Assembly: GCA_036346375.1 (NCBI GenBank)
Contig: CM070502.1
Span: forward strand, 15,662,924-15,726,923
From: Guadua angustifolia
Lineage: Eukaryota; Streptophyta; Magnoliopsida; Poales; Poaceae
Direction: 5' to 3'
Length of the DNA: 64,000 bases
Positions within the stretch are counted from its first letter, which is position 1. Each line of letters begins with the position of its first letter. Under the pieces are notes generated by a model. It was not told the DNA's origin, did not search any database, and saw only the letters and a program-made list of their open reading frames with translations. Positions 22,716 through 34,749 of the stretch are shown piece after piece. Both the position numbers and the translations under genes were made by a program.

Positions 22716-24352
22716 TGATCCATATATGCTACTAGTACACATCATCTCTAAAGTTCCTGTGAGGTTGTATCATCTCACGAAGTTACTAACTAGTAGCGTA
22801 AGCAGCCGTTCCAATCCAACTGCTTCAACCTCGCGTCATGTGCCGTGGTCCGGCACTGACATATGCATAGTTGTACATATATATACATACACCGTCGTGT
22901 AGCGTCCAGGGAATATGGGGCTTGCGATGATGCAGGCTACCGCTACCTACGTACCGACACGCGCGTCGCCATGATGTACTTGACGCGATGTGATGAATTA
23001 ACCACCGTGTAGACACTGCGACGCGCGCGCGTCTCAGCTTGGGTCACAGCATAGGCTCGCCGGCCGGGGAGAAGATCTACTGATATTCAACGGCGGATCG
23101 AGAAAACTTTCAGCGGCAATGTATATTTCACATACATAATTCTATAGCTTTGCACATGATTTCGTAATATCATAAATTTAATATATATATATATATATAT
23201 TCGAAATTAGCTAAAAGCATAATAAAGATAATTCTAAGATTTTACAAATAACAAAAAAACTAAAATCAGAATCAATTTAATAGCAATTTTTACCTATTGA
23301 AGATATAATCATCTAGCATTTTTCATATTTTTATAGGTACCGAAGCGTACGAGGGGCATGTCACCTCAATCCGTCCATGCTGATAGTAGTACTAGCATAT
23401 GTGTGTGTGCGCGTGTCGGCCATGTGAGAGCACATTAGTGGGCTATAAGGGTACCACACGCAGATCAGGAGCGTGGACGGGCCGGCGTGCAGGTGCGGCC
23501 ACCGGTTGTAGTCAATGATGCGTCGCGCATGTGAGGCCTCGTGTCGTAGGAACGGCTTATAGTGGGATCACAATTGATTACTACATCTCGCGATTCGCCG
23601 CGCTGGCTACTCATCATTAGCATTGCTGCTGCCTCGCAATTGAGTTGCTACCTGCTAGTAGTAGCCTGGTACTGCCGTACCGGAGTTAAATTGACACACC
23701 AAGCACCGGAGTTACTGAGTTACAGTAATTTAGTAGCAGTACTAGAGTACTAGTACAGTGGTACTGCCTCAATGATCACTGTCCCGTGCCGGCTTGGTTT
23801 CCTCGTCGGGGTCGGCGGGTGGCCGGAAGATGGGCGGCGCGGTCGAAGCCGTCGTGCCACAGAGCTATGCAGTTTTTGCCACGGCGGCGGTGGTCGGCGG
23901 AAGTGAAGTGTGGCCGGTGTGGGTGCGGAGACGAGACGGGAGTAGGCTCGCCCAGCCATTGGATTGTCAGATAGGCTGCATGCACAGACACAGCATCGCT
24001 GACGCCCAACGAACGAACGCGTCTTCGATCTGAGGCCACCATGAGAACGTGCGTCCCTCACCCAACAAAATGACACTGGTAACATCGGTAAATGACAACA
24101 AGTCGCTGCAAATGTTTTCCCTTCTCTCTTTCTGAATATACTGGGAAAATGTGTTTGCCTCTTGGCATCGTAATGGTATATTGCAACTTTACAAGGCTGA
24201 GAGTTACATTGTGCACAGTAGGGAACTATGTAGTATATGCACTGTTGCAGGGTTGGGAGCAATAATTTCAAGGGAAAAAATTAAGGCCACAACGTCCCTG
24301 GTGATCCTGTCATACATGATTTTTCGGATGAACTTGGAGGACTCGGAATAGC
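22716..24352. other. Intergenic region downstream of the CAT9-type gene
   Basis: Contains an (AT)n run near 23180-23200 and GC-rich stretches around 22980-23060 and 23790-24030. Overlapping ORFs on both strands at 23750-24270 look like composition artefacts. The part nearest 24352 is presumably the 3' UTR of the transporter gene. No RNA gene or element was recognised. Confidence 0.4.
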
Positions 24353-27300
24353 TCATGGATCTTCAGAAGGAACTCCGTGGTAAACAACAGCGGAGTGGTC
24401 TGAACTGGCGGGAACTGCGTTGTACTGACCATAGCCGGCATAGACCCCCACAGCGACGAGACTAAGGATGACAAATCTATACCACGCTTCTTCATGTAGC
24501 TGCCAGCCAGAGTTCAATTACCATCAGTCATGAGGGTTCGTCAGTAAGAAGACGCTATGAATGTACCACCACAGAGCACAAAATTTGCATAATGAAATCT
24601 GTAATCGAGAATTATGGTAAATACAGTTAAGAAGTAGAATCCTGTAAACCTGAGCAAACAAGAACATGTTGAAGAAAACAGAGACCACTGGAACAATAGG
24701 AACTCCAGGACAAGAAAAGCCAGGCGGATCTACATAGACCTGGAAAATGGAAATGCGTATCACACAAGGTTTTCAATTAAAAACTGTACTAACAACTGGA
24801 AACTGACATCCACGCATGTAAAGCTCGGTTACACGACATCTTTATGCATGTCTGCAAACTGCATAGCATGAGAGCGTGATTAATGTAATTGCTCTAACAA
24901 AGGCGCAAATGATAGTGAAATCATGGAGGAGATGATACGAGGTATGCAAATGTAACGATCCCTTATCTGATAAGTAGGATAAATCCATAGAAAAGGCACT
25001 TGCCTGTCGGAACTGGAGAGCAAAACTGGCAATGATAGCAATCAGAAAAACTACTATCATGAAGGCAATAGCATAGCTGAACCGATAGCACAGTCCTGCT
25101 ACAAAACCGCAAAGAGCAACTAAGACAAGATAGAGAACACCCTCCTGCCAGATCGAGATACTTCCAAGGGAGAGTCGACTAGTTGCTTTGTCATTCCATC
25201 GAAGTGTGATCACACAAGCTGATACAACTGAATAACCCGTCTGCTCCCACAAAGTAAAAAAAGGTAAACAAACAGTTAAATGGGATCGCAGAATGATAAA
25301 ATCTTGTGCTGCAATTGCAAATATTACTGAAGCTTCCATACCAGAGTGCCAACTGAAAGAATATGAGAGAGCATATGCACATTAAAGAGACCAGACAAGA
25401 CTGCCGCAACACAACCAACCCAGATCTGAGAGTGTAGAGGAGTGTGCCGCGTTTGGTGTACTTTAGCAAATATTGAAGGTAGCAGGCCATCCCTTCCAAG
25501 CCCAAGATACAATCGAGACTGTTTATGATTCAAAAGGAGGTGATATTAGAAAAGTATATCAATTTGATTGAAAAGAGAATATTATTCTGACAAATCATTG
25601 ATAATCAAGTTAGAAGGATACTTGAACATATAAACCAACAAGAAGTGTTGTAGTAAGACCAGCAACAGCTCCAATGCTGATCAACACAGTAACAAATTTC
25701 AACCCCTTAGCAGCAAAAGCCTCAGCCAAAGGAGCATCTTCACCAAGTAATGTATATGGCACCATTCCAGTAATCACCAAGCATACGGCAACATATAATA
25801 TGACACATGCTAGAAGGCTTCCCAGGATACCAATGGGCAAGTCCCTCTGAACCATTTTTATATGCATGAATGGATAGAAGTTAGAATGGATATTCAAGCA
25901 AATTGAATTATGATGACAAAAAAGGCAAAAGGAATAAAGATGTTTAGTTATTGAAATTACCTGTGGTTTTTTAGCTTCCTCAGCAGAATTAGCAACTGCA
26001 TCAAATCCAACATATGCGAAAAAGACTACTGTAGCTCCAGTTACAACAGCTTTGAAACCATTCGGCATAAACGGTGACCAATTTGATACATCCACCTCAA
26101 ACACACCAGCAAATACAACAACTATGACTATGACTATCTGCATCATGTAAACAGCTGCATCATTACATCAGTCCAACAAAGTGAACTCAAACACCCATAC
26201 AAGAAAGGTACAAGGTCATTTGAGCAAATCATAAAATATTGCTCAATAAAAGTCATACTGTGTGCAGGGAAATTCTAAATCATGTTGCCTTGAGCATGCA
26301 AATTACACTATAATAGAACACCTAATAATGATGTCATAAGAAAATTCACTTGGCCACTATAACATTGCATATGTTACTGGTTATAACACAAGAAAAAAAA
26401 ACATATTAGCATATAAGTCTCACCTTCAATGTAGTCATAAAGGTGTTCAGTGCTGATGATTCTTTGACACCATAGCAGAGAATTGCAGTCAAGATGATGA
26501 GAAGAATTGGAGCCAATATGTTAATTGACACAACACCACCAAAAAAATCTTCTCCATGACCAATCCAACTTGGAATATGGCCCTTCAAGAATGGAATCAG
26601 CTCCAAGAATTGGATAAAATAGCTTGCTAAGCTTCGAGCAATGCTTGCTGCCCCAATATGGTAATCAAGCATCAACTGTGTGAAAACCAAGAAGGCTGTG
26701 ATCTCGTTAAACGCAGCATATGTGTACAAGTATGCTCCCCCGACCACAGCAGGGAAACGAGATGCGAGTTCAGCATAACACAGGGCATTGAGGACACATG
26801 CGGCTCCAGCGAGGACAAAACTGATTGTAACGCCTGTTTCAAACAACCGTGTTATTTTCAGCAGAAACGAACATGGGGCATACTTTACAGAAGCAATTGA
26901 TTTCAAGTGGTTATCAACTACCAAGCAATACTTGCAGCTGCAATCTACTCACGGATATAATAGCTACGTATTTAGTACTATTTACTATTGGGCAGCATAA
27001 ATCAGACTGCTTGCGGTCAAGCAATTCCCTAATGCCTCACTACTCTCTTGAATTATCCCGCTAAATCGTCCATGTCATTGCCATTTCTAGTTTTCTACTA
27101 CACCGTGGAACCAACAAGCTGCTGCCCCTATTGCGAACTATAGCACGACAAATCTCTCCTTGGACAGAGTGGTAGGTAGCGCGGTGCCTAATATCGATTA
27201 GAGTGAGATATAGAGGCGTAAGGGGGGTCCTGACCCGGGCCGGCGTCGCGGGCGACGGTGCCGGTGATGACGAAGATGCCGGCTCCGATGGACGCGCCGA

Positions 27301-27478
27301 TCCCGAGGAGCACGAGCTCGAAGACGCCGAGCTGCCGCACGAGACCCTCGCCGGAGGCGGCGGTCGCGGCGTGCGCGGAGAGGGGCTTGCGGCGGAGAGC
27401 AGCGGCGCATAGTCCGGAGAGGAAGGGACGGCCGGAGTTGGAGGAGGAGGAGGGCCTTTGGTTGGCTTCTTCTTCCAT
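24353..27478 (-). CDS. CAT9: Cationic amino acid transporter, CAT9 type
   Basis: Eight exons on the minus strand: 27478-27235, 26833-26424, 26137-25961, 25846-25622, 25518-25342, 25240-25004, 24739-24650, 24499-24353 (568 codons plus stop). Every junction keeps frame. All introns are GT-AG except the sixth, which uses a GC donor (CAG|GCAAGT). The protein is an APC-superfamily permease: GIGASIGAGIFVITGTVARD in TM1, then LCYAELASRFPAVVGGAYLY and FFAYVGFDAVANSAEEAKKP (the CAT signature region), then repeated hydrophobic segments. Length and exon content fit plant CAT9, close to the Arabidopsis protein as I recall it. It should move amino acids across an internal membrane. The start codon has strong context (GCCGCCATGGA). 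The frame is open upstream, but that part is proline/arginine-rich and treated as 5' UTR. Confidence 0.9.
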
Positions 27479-28154
27479 GGCGGCTGCGGCTGTGGCGTGG
27501 AGCGGGTGGCGTCCGGTCTTGGGCCTTCGCGTTGGCGTCCGCGCGCCCAGACCGGGAGGAGTGACGTCGGCTCCCGCGTCACGCGGAGGCGTGTGGCCCC
27601 GGCGGCGGAGGCTGGTTGTCCGGATCGGATCGGTTGGTGGGGAGAGGAGACGAATTCGAGAGGAGACTATCACAGTTGGGCTGTCGCGTCTTGTTCAGTC
27701 GTTCTTGGGCCCTAGAGGATGCGTTCGGCCAATCGGGCCTCCGTTAGAAATTCACTTCCGCTTTCTGTTACACTGAAGGCCCAGTTATGGTTTTTCTGGG
27801 CTCAATTGGGCCCGAAGAACTCGTGATCGATTAGAAAGATGCTTATATGCATCCCCTATTTGGAAAAAAAAAAGGCAACAAAAAAAGTCGTTCAATTTTT
27901 CGCAAGTTTTGAAATCATGCAACGAGGCAATGACTAATTAGCCATCGACGACTCGTTCTAACGAACGAAACGACGCAGCGGTGTAGTAACACATACCACG
28001 ATTGTGTATTCCCGACATGTACACGTAGTCAGAGCAAAGCAAGTTTCTGTGGGAGACACGTAAAATCCTCTGGTCGCCGCCCTCCCAGCCTCTCACACAC
28101 GCTGCCGTGCTTGCCCGCCGTGCCGCGGCAGCGGACGACTTCCGCGCTCCCCGA
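27479..28154. other. Promoter side of the CAT9-type gene
   Basis: GC-rich 5' UTR/promoter (27480-27700) followed by mixed sequence. A plus-strand frame at 27258-27776 is antisense to exon 1 and has no support of its own. Confidence 0.4.
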
Positions 28155-30156
28155 GTGCAGCCTGTCACGCATTTTACGATAGAGGAAAGGGTTGTTTTTG
28201 CATCTAAAGCAGATGCTAGCAATGAGGGTTTTGGAGTGTTTTGATGCAAGAGGGGCATCCTGTGGCGTTTTTAAGTAAGGCCCTAAGCAAAAGAAATCAG
28301 GGATTATCGGCATATGAAAAAGAATGTATGGCAATTCTTTTTGCTGTGTCCAAGTGGCGCTCTTACCTGCAACATCGAGAATTCATTATTCGAACCGATC
28401 AGAAGGCTTTGATGCATTTAACAGAACAGCGGCTGACAACTGAAATGCAGCACAAGGCGTTCATCAAGTTGCTCGGATGCGATTCGATTCAATATAAAAG
28501 GGCATTCTAGCAGCTGCTGCAAGATGCTTGTCCGGAAGCCAAAGCGTGCGGAAGTGCGAGGCCATTTCGATGGGAGTGCGGCATGGATCGAGAACCTCGT
28601 CGCCGGCTATCGGGGCGATGCAGGCGTAAACAGTTGCTCAGCGAGCTCGATCTCTCGGGGTCCAATGATCGCGGTACACTGCTGAAGGATGGAGTTCTCC
28701 GATTCCAAGGTCGATCTCGGTCGGTAATAACACCTTGGCTCAACAACACATCTTGCGCGTTGCATTCCGTGGAATCGGCGGTCACTCCGAATGCATGCTA
28801 CATACCACAAGATCAAATCCTTGTTTGCTGGCCGGCCCAGAAGCTTACGGTGCGAATTATGTCAAAGGCTGTGAGGTTTGTCAACAAGCCAAAAGCGAGC
28901 GTATCAAAATGCCAGGCTCCTTGACCTTTGCTTGGTGCCGTCGGGCTTGGCGAGATGATCGGCATGGATTTTATTGAGGTTTGCCAATCTCTCATAAATT
29001 CACAACTATTCTAGTGGTGGTTGACAAGTTCTCTAAGTATGCTCATTTCCTTCCTTTGGCGCATCCATTTTCGGCTCTTCAAGTTGCTCGGTGTTACGTG
29101 ACAACATCTACAAGTTACATGGCTTACCCAAAGCGATCATCAGCAGCAGAGATAAAGTATTCACTAGTGCATTTTGGCAAGAATTGTTCCGTATCGGATA
29201 CACAATTGAACATGAGCTCGCTTACCACATAAGCAGGCGGTCGACGGAGGCGTCTGAATCAGTGCCTCGAAACATACCTCCGTTGCTTTGTTCACGCGCG
29301 TCCGCGGAAATGGTCAGAGTGGCTCCCTTTGGCAGAATACTGGTACAACACCACCTTTCAATCAGCAGTCGGCCGCACACCCTTTGAAGTACTCTATGGC
29401 TACTCACCTCATCATTTTGGTATCTCTAGTATGAATGTCAGTGCTGTGTCGGATGTTCAAGACTGGATGAATGAACGGAAGAATACCATGGCAGTGCTTA
29501 AGCAACATTTGGAAAGGGCCTGTTTACGCATGAAAACACAAGCTGATCAACACCGGTCGGATAGGTCCTTTGCAGTGGGTGACCGCGTGTACCTGAAGCT
29601 ACAGCCGTATGCTCAAAGCTCGTTGGCGACACGCAGTAACCAGAAACTCAGTTTTCGGTTTTATGGGCCATATCGTGTACTGGAGAGGATTGGTAAGGTG
29701 GCATACAAACTTGATCTACCAGAGGGCAGCAAGATCTATCCAGTTGTGCATGTCTCGCAGCTCAAGCAGTTTGTCCCTCCATCTGCAATCTTACATAGTG
29801 TGGAGTTGGCTGATGCTATGTGTTCCGACCAAAATCCTATTCCAGCAACAATTTTGAAGCATCGTTGGACCAAAAAAGGTGATCATGTGGTGTCTGAAGT
29901 ATTGGCTCGTTGGTCCACCCTCTCACCGCCATTAACAACTTGGGAGAATCTTTGCTGCGCTGCGATTGCGATTTCGAGCGCCGGCTTAGGACAAGCCGCG
30001 TTTGAGGGGGAAAATGTTACGTCTTGGGATGAGGTATGCAGTGAAGGCGGCAAATCGGATTCTCAAGTGCCGAAGTTGGCGAGAAGCGGTCGAGGAGAGT
30101 GGGTTGGTGTTGTGTCGGCGTTGAGTTGGATGCATGTTTTGACGACTTATCGTTGA
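28155..30156 (+). pseudogene. Chromovirus pol remnant (RNase H, integrase, chromodomain)
   Basis: RNase H: PVAFLSKALSKRNQGLSAYE and TDQKALMHLTEQRLTTEMQH (28241-28510). The integrase HHCC region has GGHSECM and CEVCQQAKSE (28770-28895). The integrase core has ILVVVDKFSKYAHFLPLAHP (29008-29070) in one frame and LHGLPKAIISSRDKVFTSAF in another. The 275-codon frame 29329-30156 covers the integrase C-terminal part (WYNTTFQSAVGRTPFEVLYG) and ends in a chromodomain-like RWSTLSPPLTTWENL. At least three frameshifts separate these blocks. Confidence 0.8.
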
Positions 30157-30371
30157 GGTCCCATCTGTAAGGGTCTAAGGGAGGCGAGTATAAATCTTGT
30201 AAAGGGTGCTCTGTGTCGGCGAAGAACAGAACTCCTATTCCCTTTTCCCTAAACCCTCAAGAGCTTTCTTGTTCTCTACTCTGTATCTCTGCTCTCTCTG
30301 TTTCGCCTGATTTCCTCCATTGTTTTGATGGATTGTAACGATCGCTACGATCGAATGGGTTGATCGTTACA
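30015..30371 (+). repeat. Chromovirus 3' LTR (357 bp)
   Basis: Begins TGTTACGTCTTGGG after the polypurine tract and ends GGGTTGATCGTTACA. It contains a TATA-like GAGTATAAATC at about 30188 followed by a CT-rich leader. Confidence 0.8.
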
Positions 30372-30734
30372 TATTATTACATGCTGATATGCTGGAACCA
30401 ACATTATTGTTGCTGTACCACGAGTTCGCAGCTGCAGCAGCAAACAAAACAATAAAGCAACCACTTTGTGCCTGTGGCATCCGAAGGTTGGTGGTGCTGT
30501 CCTGCTGCCTACCAATGATCACAATTCAGAATGGTTGGTTGCGTTGGCTACGGACCGGCCACACCAACGTGCATGCTGGACTTTCCCTCTCGAAAGGGAG
30601 AAGAAAACGGAATTTGATGTCAAAATTAGCCCCCGCACGATATAATAGTAATAGCAAAGTATGAACAATGAACAGGGTAAGTAAACTGCACGGCAAATTG
30701 GGGAGTAGAAGCTATTTGCACTTTTTGGGGTTTA
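30372..30734. other. Intergenic, nothing recognised
   Basis: Short stretch between the chromovirus LTR and a MITE; no gene or repeat was recognised. Confidence 0.4.
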
Positions 30735-31014
30735 TGGCCTGTTTTGTTCATACCTAAACTTTGTTATACTTTGTCACACATTATATTAATAAGTTTGACT
30801 GAGTTTGGCGTCTGTTTGATTTTATAGACATACATGTGGCAAGATTTTTTTCTGCCATCCAAATCCCATGCATTAGTGAGTCAAAAAAGTGTAGCAAAAT
30901 TTATTTTTATTAGCCAAAGTATGGTTTCAATTTTGATAACATTACTTTACGTGAGTTTGGCAAAAAAAACTAAAGCAAAATATATCAATCTTAATATATG
31001 AACCAAATACGCTC
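30735..31014. mobile_element. Tourist-like MITE, about 280 bp
   Basis: Left end TGGCCTGTTTTGTTCATA and right end (reverse complement GAGCGTATTTGGTTCATA) are imperfect inverted repeats. TTA occurs on both sides (30732-30734 and 31015-31017) as the 3-bp duplication. Confidence 0.65.
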
Positions 31015-31056
31015 TTAGTCTCCTCCACTAATACTGGGCAATGATTGCCCGGCCAC

Positions 31057-32138
31057 TAGGGGTGAAAACGGATTGGACATAGGCGGATATTGCTTTTCTC
31101 GTATCTTAATTCATATTTTTTCAAATTGAAACCGACATATATTGAATCGAGTTATTGGGATATAGATATGTGATGAATTTGGGTCAGAAACGGATAAAGA
31201 TATACGGATAATACACGTATATATAGAGTAAGAAATGTTGAATCGAATCATATGAGTACATAATCATAATAATAAGTTATACATCAACCAAAATAATTTA
31301 ATTCTTACTGCATACCATTCCTCCTAACCCTTAGCTTTAGGTTATAATAACAATTTCACCTTGGTGCTTAGATTTAAACAAGGACATGCTGTGCAATCAC
31401 TCCTCATGTATTATAAGTTTATAATCCTAAACAAGGACATGGAATAGAACATGTGGCCACTATCAAACGCAAGATAGTGTGATGTCCTTAAATGCAAATA
31501 TGTACTATAAAGTGGTGTGCCTACTAGAGCTGCATGGTGAGACCAACTTCAGATCTAATTCAAACAGTATTGTGGACCAAACATAAAGTAGTACTATGTT
31601 CACGATACCAGAGCAGACCACATAGTTTTTAAAAAAAAGGGAGGATAAGTATCATAAGTTCATCACCTAGAAAGAGAAGAGAACACTGCCCTCCCAAGAA
31701 TTCACCATCTTACTCCAAGCGCCAATCCCTGAAAATATAAACAGCAACAAACCAAGGATGAGGGATAGGAGGAGCAAGGACTAAGGAAGAAGGGGAGGAG
31801 GCGAATACAACAACAGTTTCGAGGGATATCAAATCTAGGGAGGGCGGTTTGCCATGGCGGCGGGGGCTAGGGAGGAGGGGTCGAGTTGTTGCTGCAGGGA
31901 GGTGGAGGGCCATAGAGGCGCTAGAGGTGGGGAGGCGCTAGGAGGGTTGGCCCCCTAGAGTGAGAGGCAACCGTGAAGGGCACTAGAGGGAGCGTCATTT
32001 GGATGGATGCCGGATCGTGATGACGCAGAGTCGTTAGCAGTCAAATTCGGTCCCATGGATTTGGGTAATTTGGTCTGGATAGGATAATCAAATTCGGTCC
32101 CGAATCTGGTGGGAAATATCTGCCCATTTTCACCCCTA
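31057..32138. mobile_element. Non-autonomous hAT element, about 1.08 kb
   Basis: Inverted ends TAGGGGTGAAAACGG and CCATTTTCACCCCTA are flanked by an 8-bp duplication with one mismatch (CCGGCCAC at 31049-31056, CTGGCCAC at 32139-32146). The interior is AT-rich at the left and GC-rich at the right, and encodes no transposase. Confidence 0.82.
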
Positions 32139-32146
32139 CTGGCCAC

Positions 32147-34749
32147 AAGCAGACATGCAGATGGACCTGCCTTTTAGTGACGTGGAAGGATAAGCAATAA
32201 ACTAAACCCTAGCTTCAAGAATACTTAAGTAGTAATGTTAATTAGATCAATGTGACCACGCGACAGACGGACCCGATCAATGCAGCAATCATTTTTATCC
32301 TTTCTTTTTCTACACAACATAGTGTTCATGCCAGCCATAACCTACTTATAACCTATTTATATAAATCATTATTATTGAAGAGGCCAGCCGTGGCATGCCA
32401 CATGGTGCTTGGTACTGTAGTTTCTACACCGTTGAGTTACAATATATTTTTTAAAAAATAATTTTTTATTATTTTTTAAAAAGATGGGAAAAAATTTTTT
32501 TTTTAAAAAAATATTTTTCTCTCTATTAATATCGAGTTACAGTATTTTTGTTTTTTTTAAATTCTCTCTCAGTTAAAATTTAGACATCGTCCGTGGCAAC
32601 GCGGGATTTTACTGGTTGATTTGATAGATGGACGTCCTAATCCGTCCAAGGATAGGATGATCAGTTCTATTGGTAATAATCGTCATTTGAGCATTTGAGA
32701 TCGATGGAGAGAGATGGGTAGGGATTGAAGCCTGACAAGTGATGAATGGCAAATAAGAAAGCTAAATATCTGAAAAACTTCTCTCGCGTGCTGAAAGAAG
32801 GATCAAGGATGAAGGATCTGAACGGCTTGCCAAAAATGCACAAGCTTGACACTGTCAAAGTCTCGCAGTTTTACAAGCCGTACTGCCACTCGTACTCCAC
32901 GTTACTCACATGCCCTAGATTTTTTTATTTTAATCTATACTTTTTCTCTTAATACAAGTTGTATAAATTTTAAAACAAACGAGAGATAAGTAATCACTAT
33001 CTCCTTATTTATACATTTATATAACTTAAAAAAGAAAAGCATAAAAAGATTTTTTTTCTTTTATCTCCGGTACCATCGCAGACGTTCGATCGATGGCTGG
33101 AAAAATAGCAGCCTCGACTCGAGTTTGTTTGCTGTCTCTATCGCATTAAGATGTTTCTGTGTTTTTTCCCCAGCACTTGACAACGAATAATATCTGAATG
33201 CGCATGTTTATGTATGAAAAATTTCCGAGAAAAATTCCTTCTTCAAATGTTCATTTGCGACTTTGCGTGTCACGGTCACGAAATGACAGTTTCAAACTAC
33301 TGACATACGTAGTGGAGTAGTATTTCCCTGTAATGTTTAATTAGGCTTACACTGTTACATGTGCGTATATTTCGCTCCATTGTCTTTCTTGAAAACAAAT
33401 ATACATCTCCTTGGAAAAGGAAAATATCAACATCGATATATGGTCGCATTGGATGATTTGTGCACGCATATTTTCAGCTAGTGTGTGGTCCTAGCCTATG
33501 ATTTTGCGTGCACTAGACGTGATTGCAATTGGGCGGATCCGCGGTGTCAAACATCAACTCCTTGTTCTGCCTTTCACACAATCGTGAGCTTCTTTCTTCT
33601 TTAAGAATTGCGAGCTTATAAAAAGATACACCTGCTTTTTTTAGCTCAAAAAATTAAAAGGTAGATTATCAAAAAAGCTACAGCTCCTCTAAACTAGTTC
33701 TAAAAATAGTCAGCTTTATACATAAGACAGGTGGCAAATTTTATCATAATTTTAGTGACATTAGTCTAAAAGTAATATTTAATAAGCCAAACAAACACAT
33801 CTCTTGTGGGTTTTGGCTTTTAGTTATACAAAAGTTTATGTTTTTGAAAAAGCACAGTTAAAAGCCACTCTTTTATTTATTTGGGCCTTTTAATTAGCTA
33901 AAAAGCTCAAGATTAAACAACTAGATAGCTTTTTACCTGGGCTTTTCCAAAAGCTATTAACCTTCCTCTAACTAAAAACCACTTGACAGATGCCTTTTTG
34001 GATTATTGAGGGTTGGTTTTAGACTAATAACATTAAAATTAGGATAAAATTAACAATCTCTACCATATATAAACCTCGATTGCTTTTAAGCTATAAGCTA
34101 AAAAATCTAAGTCTAAACAAACAACGCCATAGAATTTGGCTTTTAAGCCAGAGAAAAAACCCAATAAACAGAGTTGTAATTTATAGAAAAAAAAAATACA
34201 TTTGTGATGGACTAGATTTACAAATAAATGAGTTATAGGTTAGTTTAGCACAACAGTTTTTAGTTTGGTTGGCCTTTGTGAGTTGCTCGTGAGAGAAAGC
34301 TAATGCTTTTTCACTACCCGTGTTTTTTTCAAGTTTAGGATAATTATAAAAATAATCCACTTTACTGACAGATGCTACACTCGTACATCACGATTCACGA
34401 CAGGGATGTGAAGTCGTGGCTAACTAGTTGCCGAGCATCTCCGAAAACAGATGTGCCACAACAGGGCTGCTTGACGTTAGCTCAGGCATGACGCCGTCCT
34501 GCCCTTAATCAGCAGCACCTAACTGTGTCACTCGTCGTTGGTTTGGTGACATGGAAAGGTTAGGGGTTAGATTGGGGAAAAAAAAGCCCTGGAAAAGCGT
34601 TGGTTCCGGGCTTCCGGCGAGAGAAGAGAGCCCACCCTATGAAACTCCGCGTCCCTTTCCCCGAGCACCTCCCTCCCCTCCGTTTACTTTAATCCCTTTA
34701 GCGAACGGGCTGCGCGTGCGTGTGTACGGGCGTGCGGTAGCCTGGGCAA
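32147..34749. other. Intergenic AT-rich region with small repeat remnants
   Basis: Contains long A/T runs (32445-32560) and the second copy of a short dispersed repeat (about 32930-33046). At 33830-34135 an AT-rich stretch ends GTCTAAACAAACAACGCC, like the end of a truncated MITE. A 68-codon frame at 32746-32952 (MANKKAKYLKNFSRVLKEGS) cannot be assigned. The last 200 bases are the presumed promoter and 5' UTR of the esterase gene. Confidence 0.4.
32930..33046. repeat. Short dispersed repeat, copy B
   Basis: Diverged copy of the repeat at 17765-17880: CTTAATACAAGTTGTATAAA ... AGATAAGTAATCACTATCTC ... TTAAAAAAGAAAAGCAT. Same order and spacing of blocks. Confidence 0.55.

Larger units (their letters stand above)
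28155..30371 (+). mobile_element. 5'-truncated Ty3/gypsy chromovirus
   Basis: From left to right: end of RT/RNase H, integrase, a chromodomain-like tail, a polypurine tract (TTGAGGGGGAAAA at 30002-30014) and one LTR. No 5' LTR, gag or RT catalytic core is present upstream, so the copy is truncated near 28155. Confidence 0.8.

Noticed and set aside
23750..24271. Overlapping ORFs on both strands downstream of CAT9
   Set aside because: GC-rich stretch with frames open on both strands; no conserved motif, so composition is the likelier explanation.
27258..27776. 172-codon plus-strand ORF opposite CAT9 exon 1
   Set aside because: Composition-driven shadow of the GC-rich first exon and 5' UTR on the other strand.
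31710..31913. Minus-strand ORF in the non-autonomous hAT
   Set aside because: Short, proline-rich and without transposase or host-gene similarity.
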